Source: Streptomyces sp. TBY4 (GTDB lineage Bacteria; Actinomycetota; Actinomycetes; Streptomycetales; Streptomycetaceae). Taken from it: a DNA stretch of 64,000 nt. The notes below the pieces were generated by a model. That model worked only from the letters and a program-made list of their open reading frames with translations, made no database searches and was not told where the DNA came from. The stretch spans positions 248,001 to 312,000 of the forward strand of contig NZ_JANAVF010000001.1 of the NCBI RefSeq assembly GCF_024213195.1. Reading direction: 5' to 3'. Position numbers and translations under genes: made by a program. This document shows positions 1-10,363 of this stretch, in pieces. Positions within the stretch are counted from its first letter, which is position 1, and each line of letters begins with the position of its first letter.

Positions 1-187
1 GACCGACGATTTCCAGCCGGGGTCGCCGCATCCGACTCGCCGTAGAGCACTTACGAGGCAATGAAGGAAAAAGGCTCGCAGGTGCACACCTTGCTGGCGC
101 ATTTCCCTCTTGAATGATTCACTGAGTGCGCACACCCGCCCCCGGGCTGCTTGCGGCTCTCGCTGCCACGGGGAGCGCGGTGAAGGA

Positions 188-230
188 AGCCCCCTGCCCG
201 CCGATCGCGGTGTTCGCCGAGCAGGGGGCT
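188..230. terminator. Hairpin terminator-like structure
   Basis: AGCCCCCTGC at 188-197 pairs perfectly with GCAGGGGGCT at 221-230 (10-bp stem, 23-nt loop). There is no U-tract, as is common in high-GC actinomycetes. It probably ends transcription of a gene left of the window and so isolates the peptide/P450 unit that follows. Confidence 0.55.
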
Positions 231-328
231 CCGTCATGGGTGCCGCCGGCCGCCGCCCGCCCCTGCGATCCGGGAGCCGGGAGCCGGGCATTGTGCCAGA
301 GGCCCGCAGGGCCGTCACGTCACGTCTT

Positions 329-346
329 CCCGGGGCGTGCCCCGGG
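329..346. promoter_or_regulatory. GC-rich palindrome upstream of the peptide gene
   Basis: CCCGGGGC and GCCCCGGG flank a GT dinucleotide, making a perfect 18-bp inverted repeat about 75 bp before the peptide start. The 2-nt loop is too tight for an RNA hairpin, so a DNA operator is possible. Runs of G and C make chance palindromes fairly likely here. Confidence 0.25.
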
Positions 347-408
347 GTCCGCGGGCTGGCGGAATAGGGGGCAACGGACAGGGCGGAACGGCCGCCCGGC
401 CCCCGAAC

Positions 409-415
409 AAGGAGG
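409..415 (+). promoter_or_regulatory. Strong ribosome binding site of the peptide gene
   Basis: AAGGAGG lies 6 nt before the ATG at 422. It is a near-perfect Shine-Dalgarno sequence and fixes the start of the 72-residue peptide. The P450 that follows has no comparable site, so it probably relies on translational coupling. Confidence 0.7.
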
Positions 416-421
416 ACAGCC

Positions 422-640
422 ATGGCTGCCTTGATCCCCCTGCGCAAGTCGCTCCTCATCGCCGTCTCCGCCGTCGCCGCACTGATGGGCGCCGGATCGG
501 CCTACGCCGCATCCGGCTCCGCCCACCTGGCCAACGACCCATCCGGGGCGAAGGTGCAGCGCAGCAGTCCGGTCAAGGGCACGATCGGCGGCCAGGACAC
601 CTCCACCGCGTACGGCTACTACTACGTACAGGGGCGCTAG
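422..640 (+). CDS. Candidate P450-modified peptide precursor
   Basis: This is a 72-residue peptide. Residues 1-29 look like a Sec signal or hydrophobic leader: Arg8-Lys9, then a hydrophobic run ending AYA with a plausible cleavage after Ala29. A Ser/Gly/Ala-rich linker follows, and the C-terminus is STAYGYYYVQGR. Tyr64, Tyr66, Tyr67 and Tyr68 form a Y-x-Y-Y-Y cluster. That is the kind of core that P450s crosslink in cittilin-like (Tyr-Ile-Tyr-Tyr) and tryptorubin-like peptides. The stop is 3 nt before the P450 start. No cysteine, and no known peptide family is recognised. My reading as a ribosomal precursor is inference; a plain secreted peptide remains possible. Confidence 0.6.
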   Translation: MAALIPLRKSLLIAVSAVAALMGAGSAYAASGSAHLANDPSGAKVQRSSPVKGTIGGQDTSTAYGYYYVQGR

Positions 641-643
641 CCC

Positions 644-1981
644 GTGCTCCCGACCCGCGTACCGCCCGGCCCTTCCGGGGCCGGGCGGTACGGCAACCGG
701 CGCGCGTTCGAGCGGGACCACCTCGGCTTCCTGCTCGACCAGCAGCGGTACGGCGACCTGGTCCGCTTCGACGACGACCTGTACCTCGTGAACTCGCCCG
801 TCCTCGCGGAACAGGTGCTCAAGCACACCAACACCACCTACTCGATCGCCCGGGACCTGCTGGGCGAGGACATCGACGGCGGCCGCGCCTCCGAGGACCT
901 GGCCCGGTGGATGCGGGCCCGCGCCCTGGCGGGACGCGGCCTGAACCGGACCGCCACGCGGGCCGCCGGGGACCGCCTCGCGCAGACCGTCGCCCGCCAC
1001 GCGGACGGCTGGCGGACGCGCGGCAGCATCGAGGCGATCCCCGCACTGGAGGACCTCACCGCCCACCTCATCGCGGAGTTCTGCCTCGGGCCCGAGACCG
1101 GGGCGGTCCCCGGCCTCCTCGCCCGCCTGCAGGACGCGCTGCTGCCTCCCGCGCTGCCCCTGCCCGCCCGCTGGCACGCCCTGCGGCGGCGCCGTCTGCA
1201 CCGCGCCTCGGACGAGCTCGCCCAGGAGGTCGCCGCCCTGATGCGGCGGCGGCGCGGCACACGGCGGGAGGACTCGGCGCCCGCAGTCGCGGACCTTCTC
1301 GACACCGCCTGCCAGGAGGGCGCCCTCACCCGCGAAGGCGCGACCGACGTGATCGTCGCCAACCTGTTCGCCGCCCACGAGACCACCGCCGCCGCGCTCG
1401 CCTGGCTGCTGCTCCTCCTCGACCGGCGTCCGGACCTGCGCGAGCGGGTACGGGACGAAGCCGTACGCGAGCTCGCGGGGCGGCCCCCCACCGCGGCCGA
1501 CCTGCCCCGGCTGACCGTCGCGGGGGCCGTCGTGAAGGAGACCCTCCGGCTCTATCCCCCGCTCTGGCTCATCCAGCGGACCGTGGAGGAGCCCACCGAA
1601 CTCGGCGGCTTCCCGCTCCGCCCCGGCCAGCGGGTCGGCGTCAGCCCCTTCGTCCTCCACCGCGACCCGCGGCACTACGACCGGCCCGCCGCGTTCGACC
1701 CGGACCGCTGGATCGAGGGCCCCGCCGCCCCCCTGCCCAAGTACGCCTTCATGCCCTTCGGGGGCGGACCGCGCACCTGCCTCGGCACCCACTTCGCCAC
1801 CACGGCCATGACCATCGCGGCCGCGACCCTCACCCGCGACTACCGGATCGCGCAGTCCCCCGGCACCGGCACCACCTTCGACACCCGCACGATCCTCCAG
1901 CCCGGCGGCCTGACCCTCGAGGTCACCGGCCCTCGTGGAATCGACCAAGATGTGCTTGACCGATCATTCCTCGCCACGTAA
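644..1981 (+). CDS. Cytochrome P450, likely peptide-tailoring
   Basis: A 445-residue soluble bacterial P450 starting at GTG, 3 nt after the Tyr-rich peptide. All core motifs are present: I-helix AAHETT at residues 243-248 (oxygen activation), ExxR as ETLR at 299-302, and the heme loop FMPFGGGPRTCLG with the axial Cys379. Length is normal for the family. No ferredoxin or reductase is adjacent, so electrons must come from elsewhere; the ferredoxin at 28.2 kb belongs to another operon. The lack of a good Shine-Dalgarno site and the tiny gap suggest translational coupling to the peptide, which makes the peptide its most likely substrate. A terpene or fatty-acid substrate cannot be excluded from sequence. 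Confidence 0.9.
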   Translation: MLPTRVPPGPSGAGRYGNRRAFERDHLGFLLDQQRYGDLVRFDDDLYLVNSPVLAEQVLKHTNTTYSIARDLLGEDIDGGRASEDLARWMRARALAGRGLNRTATRAAGDRLAQTVARHADGWRTRGSIEAIPALEDLTAHLIAEFCLGPETGAVPGLLARLQDALLPPALPLPARWHALRRRRLHRASDELAQEVAALMRRRRGTRREDSAPAVADLLDTACQEGALTREGATDVIVANLFAAHETTAAALAWLLLLLDRRPDLRERVRDEAVRELAGRPPTAADLPRLTVAGAVVKETLRLYPPLWLIQRTVEEPTELGGFPLRPGQRVGVSPFVLHRDPRHYDRPAAFDPDRWIEGPAAPLPKYAFMPFGGGPRTCLGTHFATTAMTIAAATLTRDYRIAQSPGTGTTFDTRTILQPGGLTLEVTGPRGIDQDVLDRSFLAT

Positions 1982-2299
1982 CTTCAACCGAACCAACTCG
2001 AGAGCCCCTGGAAGGAGGCGAAGCCGGATGTCGACCCTGTCCGTTCCGCTTCGCCTCGCTCACCAGATCGCCTGGGCTCCGGGTCGTGTAGCACACGGCT
2101 GCTGAACAGCCGCCCCCTTCCCGGCGCGCCCGATCGCGGCCCCGGGGTTCTTCCCTCACCCTGTCACCACTTGCGGCGCCTCCCTGCGCGCCGGTCTGCC
2201 GCGCTCCGGGTCCATCGAGCCGCGGCCACTGAACGAGAAAGCTCCTGCCATGGCGACCAGTACAGTCCGATCGACCGCGCCCCGGAACGGGGACGCACC
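1982..2299. other. Gap between P450 and xdhA
   Basis: A 318-nt stretch that holds the possible 25-codon leader ORF at 2028-2105 and presumably the xdh promoter. An open frame in phase with xdhA extends back to 2171, but its residues do not look like the conserved N-terminus of the family, so I start xdhA at 2300. No clear hairpin or riboswitch was recognised. Confidence 0.4.
2028..2105 (+). CDS. Possible 25-residue leader peptide ORF
   Basis: An ATG at 2028 is preceded by AAGGAGG at 2012-2018 with 9-nt spacing, one of the best ribosome binding sites in the region. The frame runs 25 codons (starts MSTLSVPLRL, ends VAHGC) to TGA. It lies between the P450 and xdhA, so it could be a leader peptide for the xdh operon or a third small product of the P450 unit. 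Nothing in the peptide identifies a function. Confidence 0.35.
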   Translation: MSTLSVPLRLAHQIAWAPGRVAHGC

Positions 2300-3783
2300 G
2301 TGGTAGCGGCGCGCATCACGGTCAACGGGAGAGAGACACCGATCTCTCCGGCCCCGGCCCACACCACGGTGCTGGACTTCCTGCGCGACCGCGGCCTCAC
2401 CGGCACCAAGGAGGGCTGCGCCGAAGGGGAATGCGGCGCCTGCTCCGTGCTCGTGGCCCGGCCCGGGGTGAACAAGCCCACCGACTGGGTGGCGGTCAAC
2501 GCCTGCCTGGTTCCGGCCCTGGCGCTCGACGGCCAGGAGGTCATCACCTCCGAAGGCCTCGCCACCGTCGACGAGTCCGGTGCGGCCACCGCCCTGCACC
2601 CCGTGCAGGAGGAGATGGCCGTCCGCGGCGGCTCCCAATGCGGTTACTGCACACCGGGGTTCATCTGCAGCATGGCCTCCGAGTACTACCGCCCCGACCG
2701 CTGCGCCCACACGGACGCGGCCGCGGGACCGGACGAGGACCCGGCCGCGGGCGGCGACGCCGAGCACGGCCCGAACGGTTTCGACCTGCACGCCCTGAGC
2801 GGGAACCTGTGCCGCTGCACCGGCTACCGCCCCATCCGCGACGCCGCCTTCGCCGTCGGCTCCCCCGCCGAGGACGACGTACTGGCGCAGCGCCGCGAGC
2901 AGTCCCCGCCCGAGGCCGCCGCCACCGAATACGCCCAGGACGACAGCGTGTTCCTGCGGCCCGGCACCCTCGCGGAGACGGTGCGGCTGCTGAGCGAGCG
3001 GCCCGGTGCGGTCGTGGTCGCCGGCAGCACCGACTGGGGCGTGGAGGTGAACATCCGCTCCCGCCGGGCCGATTGCGTGGTCGCGGTCGACCGGCTGCCC
3101 GAACTGCGGGAGCTGCGCGTCGAGTCGGACCACATCGAGATCGGGGCGGCGCAGACGCTCACCGAGATCGAACGCCGCCTCGACGGCAGCGTCCCGCTCC
3201 TGGCGGAGCTGTTCCCGCAGTTCGCGTCCCGGCTCATCCGCAACAGCGCGACCCTCGGCGGCAACCTCGGTACCGGCTCGCCCATCGGTGACAGTCCGCC
3301 GGTGCTGCTCGCGCTGGAGGCCTCGCTGCTGCTGGCCGGCGCCGAAGGCGAGCGCGAGGTCCCGCTCGCCGAGTACTTCACCGGCTACCGGCAGAGCGTG
3401 CGCCGTCCCGGGGAGCTGATCCGCGCGGTGCGCGTCCCGCTGCCGCTGTCGCCGGTCACGGCCTTCCACAAGATCGCCAAGCGGCGCTTCGACGACATCT
3501 CCAGCGTCGCCGTCGCCTTCGCCCTGGACATCCAGGACGGGACCGTCCGCAAGGCCCGCATCGGACTGGGCGGCGTGGCCGCCACCCCGATCCGCGCCCT
3601 CGCCACCGAGGCGGCCCTCGAGGGCCGGGCGTGGACGGCGGAAACCGTCGAGGCCGCGGCCCGCGTCCTGCGGTCCGAGGGCACCCCGATGGACGATCAC
3701 CGCGCCAGCGCCCTCTACCGCTCCGCGATGCTCGGCCAGAGCCTGAACAAGCTGTACGCGCGAACCACCGAGGCGGCGAAGTC

Positions 3784-3787
<4 letters not shown>
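2300..3787 (+). CDS. xdhA: Xanthine dehydrogenase, FeS/FAD subunit
   Basis: This 495-residue subunit carries the electron-transfer centres of a molybdenum hydroxylase oxidising hypoxanthine/xanthine-type purines. Residues 1-75 are a plant-ferredoxin-like [2Fe-2S] domain (Cys40, Cys45, Cys48, Cys69). The second [2Fe-2S] domain uses Cys114, Cys117, Cys171 and Cys173 (CGYC and CRC). An insertion of about 35 acidic/Gly-rich residues sits between the two halves of that domain. An FAD-binding domain follows (VVVAGSTDWG and ATLGGNLGTGSPIGD). I chose GTG at 2300 because the conserved sequence begins there and GGGGACG lies upstream. Its stop overlaps the xdhB start as ATGA. Confidence 0.9.
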
Positions 3788-6175
<2,388 letters not shown>

Positions 6176-6183
<8 letters not shown>

Positions 6184-7051
6184 CATGGGCTGGGTCGCCG
6201 CGGTCGCGCGGCTGCGGGCACGCCGGGAACCCGGTGTGCTCGTGACCGTCGCGACCGTGCGCGGCCACGCGCCCCGCCGGGCCGGTGCCAAGCTCGTCGT
6301 GGGACGGACGCAGACCTGGGGGTCGATCGGCGGGGGCAACATCGAGGCCGTCGCCATCGACCGGGCGCGCGAGCTGTGCGGCGCGGCCGATCCGGAGACG
6401 GAGCTGATGGAGTTCGCGCTGAACGACAAGGTCACCGGCCCGCACGGCGTGCAGTGCTGCGGCGGGGCCGTCACCGTGCTGCTGGAGCCGCTGCCGGTGG
6501 TCCAGGCGGTGGCCGTGTTCGGTGTCGGCCACGTCGGGCTGGAACTGGCGCGCATCCTGGCCCGCCAGGACCTCGACCTGCACCTCGTCGACAGCCGTCA
6601 GGACATGCTCACCGACGAACGGCTCGGTGTGCTGGGCGACGCGGTGGCGCAGGTGCACGTGCACCACACGCCGCTGCTGCCGGAGACGGTGCTCGGGGAG
6701 CTGCCGCCCGGCACCCACGTCCTGATCATGACGCACGACCACGCCGAGGACGCCGCGCTGTGCGACGCCGCCCTGCGCACCGACGGTCTCGGCTCGATCG
6801 GTCTGATCGGCTCGTCCGCGAAGTGGACGCGGTTCCGGCAGCGCCTGGCCACCGAGGGCGGTCATGACGCCGGCACCATCGACCGGATCACGACCCCGAT
6901 CGGCCTGACCGAGATCACGGGCAAGGAGCCCGCCACGATCGCGGTGAGCGTCGCGGCGGACCTGCTCCGCACCTTCGAACGGGACCGCAACTGGGCGGTT
7001 CCGCACACCCTCGCCGAGGTGGCGTACCCGACGGCCGCCGGCGGGGCGTGA
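6176..7051 (+). CDS. xdhC: XdhC molybdenum cofactor insertion protein
   Basis: A 291-residue XdhC family member. In this family the protein binds molybdenum cofactor, favours its sulfuration, and inserts it into the XdhB subunit. The N-terminal XdhC/CoxI domain contains TWGSIGGGNIEA, and the C-terminal Rossmann half contains VFGVGHVGLELARIL. The start overlaps the xdhB stop by 8 nt. Its presence downstream of xdhAB supports the assignment of the operon as a sulfurated molybdenum hydroxylase. A hairpin follows the stop. Confidence 0.9.
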
Positions 7052-7056
7052 GTCCT

Positions 7057-7097
7057 GGGGACCGCGCGCCCCGCCCGCGGGCGGCCGGGCGGTCCCC
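7057..7097. terminator. Bidirectional terminator hairpin
   Basis: GGGGACCGC at 7057-7065 pairs with GCGGTCCCC at 7089-7097, a 9-bp stem with a GC-rich loop. It lies between the convergent xdhC and MFS genes and could serve both. Confidence 0.6.
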
Positions 7098-7103
7098 GCG
7101 CGC

Positions 7104-8297
7104 TCAGCCGGCGGCCGCCCGCGCCGGGCGCCTGAGCAGGTAGCCGGCCGCGGCCAGCACGAGGACCGCCATGCAGGCGATGAACACCAGTCCGGCGCCC
7201 TCCAGCCCGAGGGGGCCCTCCAGTACGCCCACTCCGATCACGGGCAGCGAGATGCCGGTGTACGCCACCAGGAACAGCGTGGAGATCACGGCGGCCCGCT
7301 GGTCCGCGGGAGAGGCCCCGGCCACGGCGGACAGGGCCCCGCGGAAGGCCAGCCCCTGCCCGAGTCCGCCGACGAGCGCGCTCAGCACCACCAGCGCCAG
7401 CAGGTCCCAGAACAGCGCGCCGGCGAGCAGTGCCAGCCCGGCGAGGAGCGCGGCGCATCCCAGCGGCAGCGAGCGCTCCTCGCCGACGCGGCCGACGGCC
7501 AGCTGCCCGGCGGTCGAGGCGAAGAAGGCCAGGGCGACCACCAGTCCGCTCACGGCCCGGTTGTGCACGTCCAGGGACTCCGCGAGGAAGGCCGGGCTGA
7601 CGGAGGTGAACACGCCGAACAGGGCGAAGCCCACGAACGCGGCGATCGCGGCCGGTCCGAACACCGCCCGCACCTGCGGGGGCAGGGCGGGCCGCTGCGG
7701 TCGTACGGTGCTCAGCGGCCGCCGCTCCCGTACCGTCTCGGGCAGCTTCAGCAGGACGAGGGCCGCGGCCGCCACGAGCCCGAGGTGCACCACGAACGAC
7801 AGGTACAGGGGCCAGGGGGCGTACTGCGCGAGGATGCCGGCGAGCAGCGGACCGCAGCCCAGTCCGCCCATGTTGGCGGCCGTCGCGACGAACGTGGCGC
7901 GGGCGGCGCCGCCGGGCGGCGCCAGCTCCATCACGTAGGCCGTGGCGGCCCCGGTGAACAGGCCGGCGGAGAGACCGGACAGCAGCCGTCCCGCGTACAG
8001 CCAGGGCATCCCGTCGGCGCACAGGAAGCAGACGGCGCTCGCCGCGGCGAAGCCGAGCCCCGCCAGCAGGACCGGTCGCCGGCCCACGGTGTCCGAGGCG
8101 TTGCCCGCCAGCAGCAGGACGCCGATCACCCCGAAGGCGTACACGGCGTACACCACGGTCACCATCAGCGCGGAGAAGCCGAACTTCTCCTGGTAGAGCC
8201 CGTAGAGGGGGGTCGGCAGCGTGGTGCCGGCCATGCACACGGCGAACACCGCCCCGCTCAGCAGGGTCGGGCGCCACCCTTGTCGATCACCGTCCAT
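7104..8297 (-). CDS. MFS transporter, drug-efflux type
   Basis: A 397-residue major facilitator with about 12 hydrophobic segments. The start at 8297 gives MDGDRQGWRPTLLSG followed directly by the first membrane helix and a typical GTTLPTPLYGLY loop. The loop between helices 2 and 3 (NASDTVGRRPVLL) matches the MFS signature G-x-x-x-D-x-x-G-R-R. The C-terminus is a short basic tail. It is convergent with xdhC, so a link with purine transport is not implied. The substrate is unknown. Confidence 0.85.
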   Translation of the reverse strand: MDGDRQGWRPTLLSGAVFAVCMAGTTLPTPLYGLYQEKFGFSALMVTVVYAVYAFGVIGVLLLAGNASDTVGRRPVLLAGLGFAAASAVCFLCADGMPWLYAGRLLSGLSAGLFTGAATAYVMELAPPGGAARATFVATAANMGGLGCGPLLAGILAQYAPWPLYLSFVVHLGLVAAAALVLLKLPETVRERRPLSTVRPQRPALPPQVRAVFGPAAIAAFVGFALFGVFTSVSPAFLAESLDVHNRAVSGLVVALAFFASTAGQLAVGRVGEERSLPLGCAALLAGLALLAGALFWDLLALVVLSALVGGLGQGLAFRGALSAVAGASPADQRAAVISTLFLVAYTGISLPVIGVGVLEGPLGLEGAGLVFIACMAVLVLAAAGYLLRRPARAAAG

Positions 8298-8335
8298 GGA
8301 GCCGACCGTATCCCGTGAAGGGCCCCGGAGCCGGG

Positions 8336-8854
8336 TCAGTACACCAGCTCGTAGGTCACGTCCTTGGGGACCGGGTCCGGTGCGGTGTCGGTGTAGAGGA
8401 GCCGGATGGTGGTGAAGCGGAGCAGGTCGGGGTGGTCGGGCCAGGCCTGCGGATTGGCCAGGGTCACCGTGACCGGGTAGGCGCGGAAGCGGCCGGCCGC
8501 GCAGTACGGGCGGCAGTCGTTCACCATGTCGGTGCCGGTGGCCGTGGCGGTGCCCGGACCCCAGGTGTCCCAGCGGAGCTCCACGAGCCGGTTGTTGCCG
8601 TCGCCGCAGGCCAGGATGTACTCCGTGGGGCGCACCTGGGCCTGCGAGGAGCAGTCGACGACCACCACCGGATCCGCCGGGACCGGCGTCCGGGCCGGGG
8701 ACCCGGAGGCGGTGTGCGCGGAGACCGGGAGCACGGCGGCCGTCATCGCGGCCACCGCGCACAGCACGGTGGCCGTCCGGGCTGTGCGCCGGGACGGGCG
8801 CCGGGATGCGTGCCGGGATGCCCGTGCGGGGCGGCCACCTGCGGAAACGTTCAC
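8336..8854 (-). CDS. Small secreted protein, unknown function
   Basis: 172 residues from GTG at 8854, chosen because AGGAAGG lies about 6 nt upstream; the frame is open further upstream but has no signal there. A basic N-terminus (about 25 residues, Arg-rich) is followed by a hydrophobic stretch ending VSAHTASG, a Sec-type signal peptide. The mature part holds three Cys (in DCSS, LACGDG and YCAAGR regions, with a fourth in NDCRP) that may form disulfides, and a Trp/Tyr-rich body. No family recognised. It stands alone between the MFS gene and a serine hydrolase. Confidence 0.65.
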   Translation of the reverse strand: MNVSAGGRPARASRHASRRPSRRTARTATVLCAVAAMTAAVLPVSAHTASGSPARTPVPADPVVVVDCSSQAQVRPTEYILACGDGNNRLVELRWDTWGPGTATATGTDMVNDCRPYCAAGRFRAYPVTVTLANPQAWPDHPDLLRFTTIRLLYTDTAPDPVPKDVTYELVY

Positions 8855-8977
8855 GGAAGACCTTCCTCGCCCTCGCCACTGCGCCCGGCGCCGGCACCCC
8901 GGGGTGTTTCCAGCTTCCCCCATGGGGGTGAAGCCCGCACCCGCGGGAACCGTGCGGCCGCCGGGCGGGCGCCCGGG

Positions 8978-10171
8978 TCACTTGCGCAGCAGGGCGCAGA
9001 CGAAGTCCTCCTGGACCTCGCGGACCTGTCCGAGCAGGTCGGGGTTGATGGTGAGGGAGGTCTGGGTGGTGATCGAGAAGGTGAGGGAGCGCCGGCCGTC
9101 CGCCGTGGCCGCCACGAGCTGCGTGTAGCCGGCCGTGTTGCCGGTGTGGCCGTACACCGTTCCGCAGCGGGTGGTGTACCGGAAGATCGCCAGGCCCGCC
9201 TCGGTGCGGCCGGGGCCGGGGGGCTGGGACAGGGCTCCGGGGATGAACTTGAACTGCTGGCGCCGGGTGCGCTCCGAGACGAGCTCTCCGCCGGCGTAGC
9301 CCCGGATGAAGGCGGTCAGGTCCTTCGCCGTGGACACGATGCCCCCGGACGCCCAGGCTCCCGAGGCGCTGACGGCCTCGCTGACGTCGACGGGCCCCTC
9401 CTCCGGGTCGATCTGGTAGCCGTGGAGGAAGGGCACGGGCAGCCGGAACCCCTGGGGCAGGCTCGTGGCCCGCAGGCCCAGCGGCTCCTGGACGAGCTCG
9501 CGCAGCAGCGTCTCGTACCGGCGTCCGGTGACGGCCTCGGCCATGAGGGCGACGGCGATGTTGTCGGAGTTGGAGTACGCGTAGCGGCTGCCCGGCGGGA
9601 ACTCGAGGTCCTCGTCGGCCACGAACTCCAGCAGGCGGCGGGAGTCGAAGCGGTGGCGGGGGTCCTCGGAGACGATGTCGATGAACCCCTCGGAACTGGA
9701 GTAGTCCGGCAATCCGCTGGTGTGGTTGAGGAGTTGACGGAGAGTCACTCCGTGCCATGCGGCCGGCTGTCCGGGCAGCACCTCGCCGATCGTGGAGTCA
9801 AGCCGCAGCCGGCCGCGGTCGACGAGGACGAGGGCCACCGCTCCGCTGAAGGCCTTGGCGACGCTGGCGATCCGCATGTGGTCCGTGGCCCGCGGCGGCC
9901 TGCCGCTCTCCACGTCGGCCACGCCCGCCCGGTAGACCTCCGTACGGTCGCCGTCGCGCAGGACGGCGAGGACCCCGGGGGGCCCGTCGGGCCGCTCCAC
10001 CAGCTCCCGGAGCTCCTGGTGGAGGGCGGATCCGGAGGGCGGGTTGCGGTCGGCTCCGGCCTGCGCGGGCGGCACGGTGACGGCGAGCAGCGCACCGCAC
10101 ACGGCGGTGGCGGCGGCCAGGCGCAGCGACGGGCGGATCCGACCGGAGTGGCCGTGCGGGCGTCGGGACAC
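8978..10171 (-). CDS. Secreted serine hydrolase, beta-lactamase fold
   Basis: 397 residues of the class C beta-lactamase / D-Ala-D-Ala carboxypeptidase family. Residues 1-38 form a signal peptide (basic start, hydrophobic core, cleavage near AQA). The catalytic SxxK is SVAK, the second motif is YSN within YAYSNSDN, and HTG occurs near the C-terminus. These enzymes act outside the membrane on peptidoglycan-like peptides or esters. Start is GTG at 10171 with GGGAGG 7 nt upstream. A similar enzyme lies at 47.3 kb but the two are not adjacent duplicates. The natural substrate is unknown. Confidence 0.87.
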   Translation of the reverse strand: MSRRPHGHSGRIRPSLRLAAATAVCGALLAVTVPPAQAGADRNPPSGSALHQELRELVERPDGPPGVLAVLRDGDRTEVYRAGVADVESGRPPRATDHMRIASVAKAFSGAVALVLVDRGRLRLDSTIGEVLPGQPAAWHGVTLRQLLNHTSGLPDYSSSEGFIDIVSEDPRHRFDSRRLLEFVADEDLEFPPGSRYAYSNSDNIAVALMAEAVTGRRYETLLRELVQEPLGLRATSLPQGFRLPVPFLHGYQIDPEEGPVDVSEAVSASGAWASGGIVSTAKDLTAFIRGYAGGELVSERTRRQQFKFIPGALSQPPGPGRTEAGLAIFRYTTRCGTVYGHTGNTAGYTQLVAATADGRRSLTFSITTQTSLTINPDLLGQVREVQEDFVCALLRK

Positions 10172-10363
10172 GGAGGTACCTCCCGGGGAAGACGGACGCG
10201 GTGGCCCACGATGACAGGGGCCCCGGCGACTCCGGGGGCGACACGGCCGGACGCGGAGGCGCCTTGGGCCATCCGGCCCTGACGGGCTCTGGCGGGCTCT
10301 GACGGGCCGCGGCGGGGCCGCGCGGAGGCCGGTGCGAGGCCCCCGCGAGGCCCGCGGCCGCGG

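Larger units (their letters stand above)
1..421. other. Left-edge non-coding stretch
   Basis: No convincing gene is visible here. A hairpin at 188-230 looks like the terminator of a gene lying left of the window, and a palindrome sits at 329-346. A possible 18-codon ORF at 61-117 (MKEKGSQVHTLLAHFPLE) has a GAGG 4 nt upstream and is A-rich compared with its surroundings, but nothing else supports it. The last part holds the ribosome binding site of the next gene. Confidence 0.5.

Noticed and set aside
61..117. 18-codon ORF at the left edge
   Set aside because: The ribosome site is weak and too close, no homologue is recognised, and it precedes a terminator hairpin; it is mentioned only in the note on the region.
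320..1948. Open frame of more than 500 codons on the minus strand opposite the P450
   Set aside because: It is Gly/Arg/Ala-rich and is the shadow of the P450 codon bias; the P450 has all family motifs.
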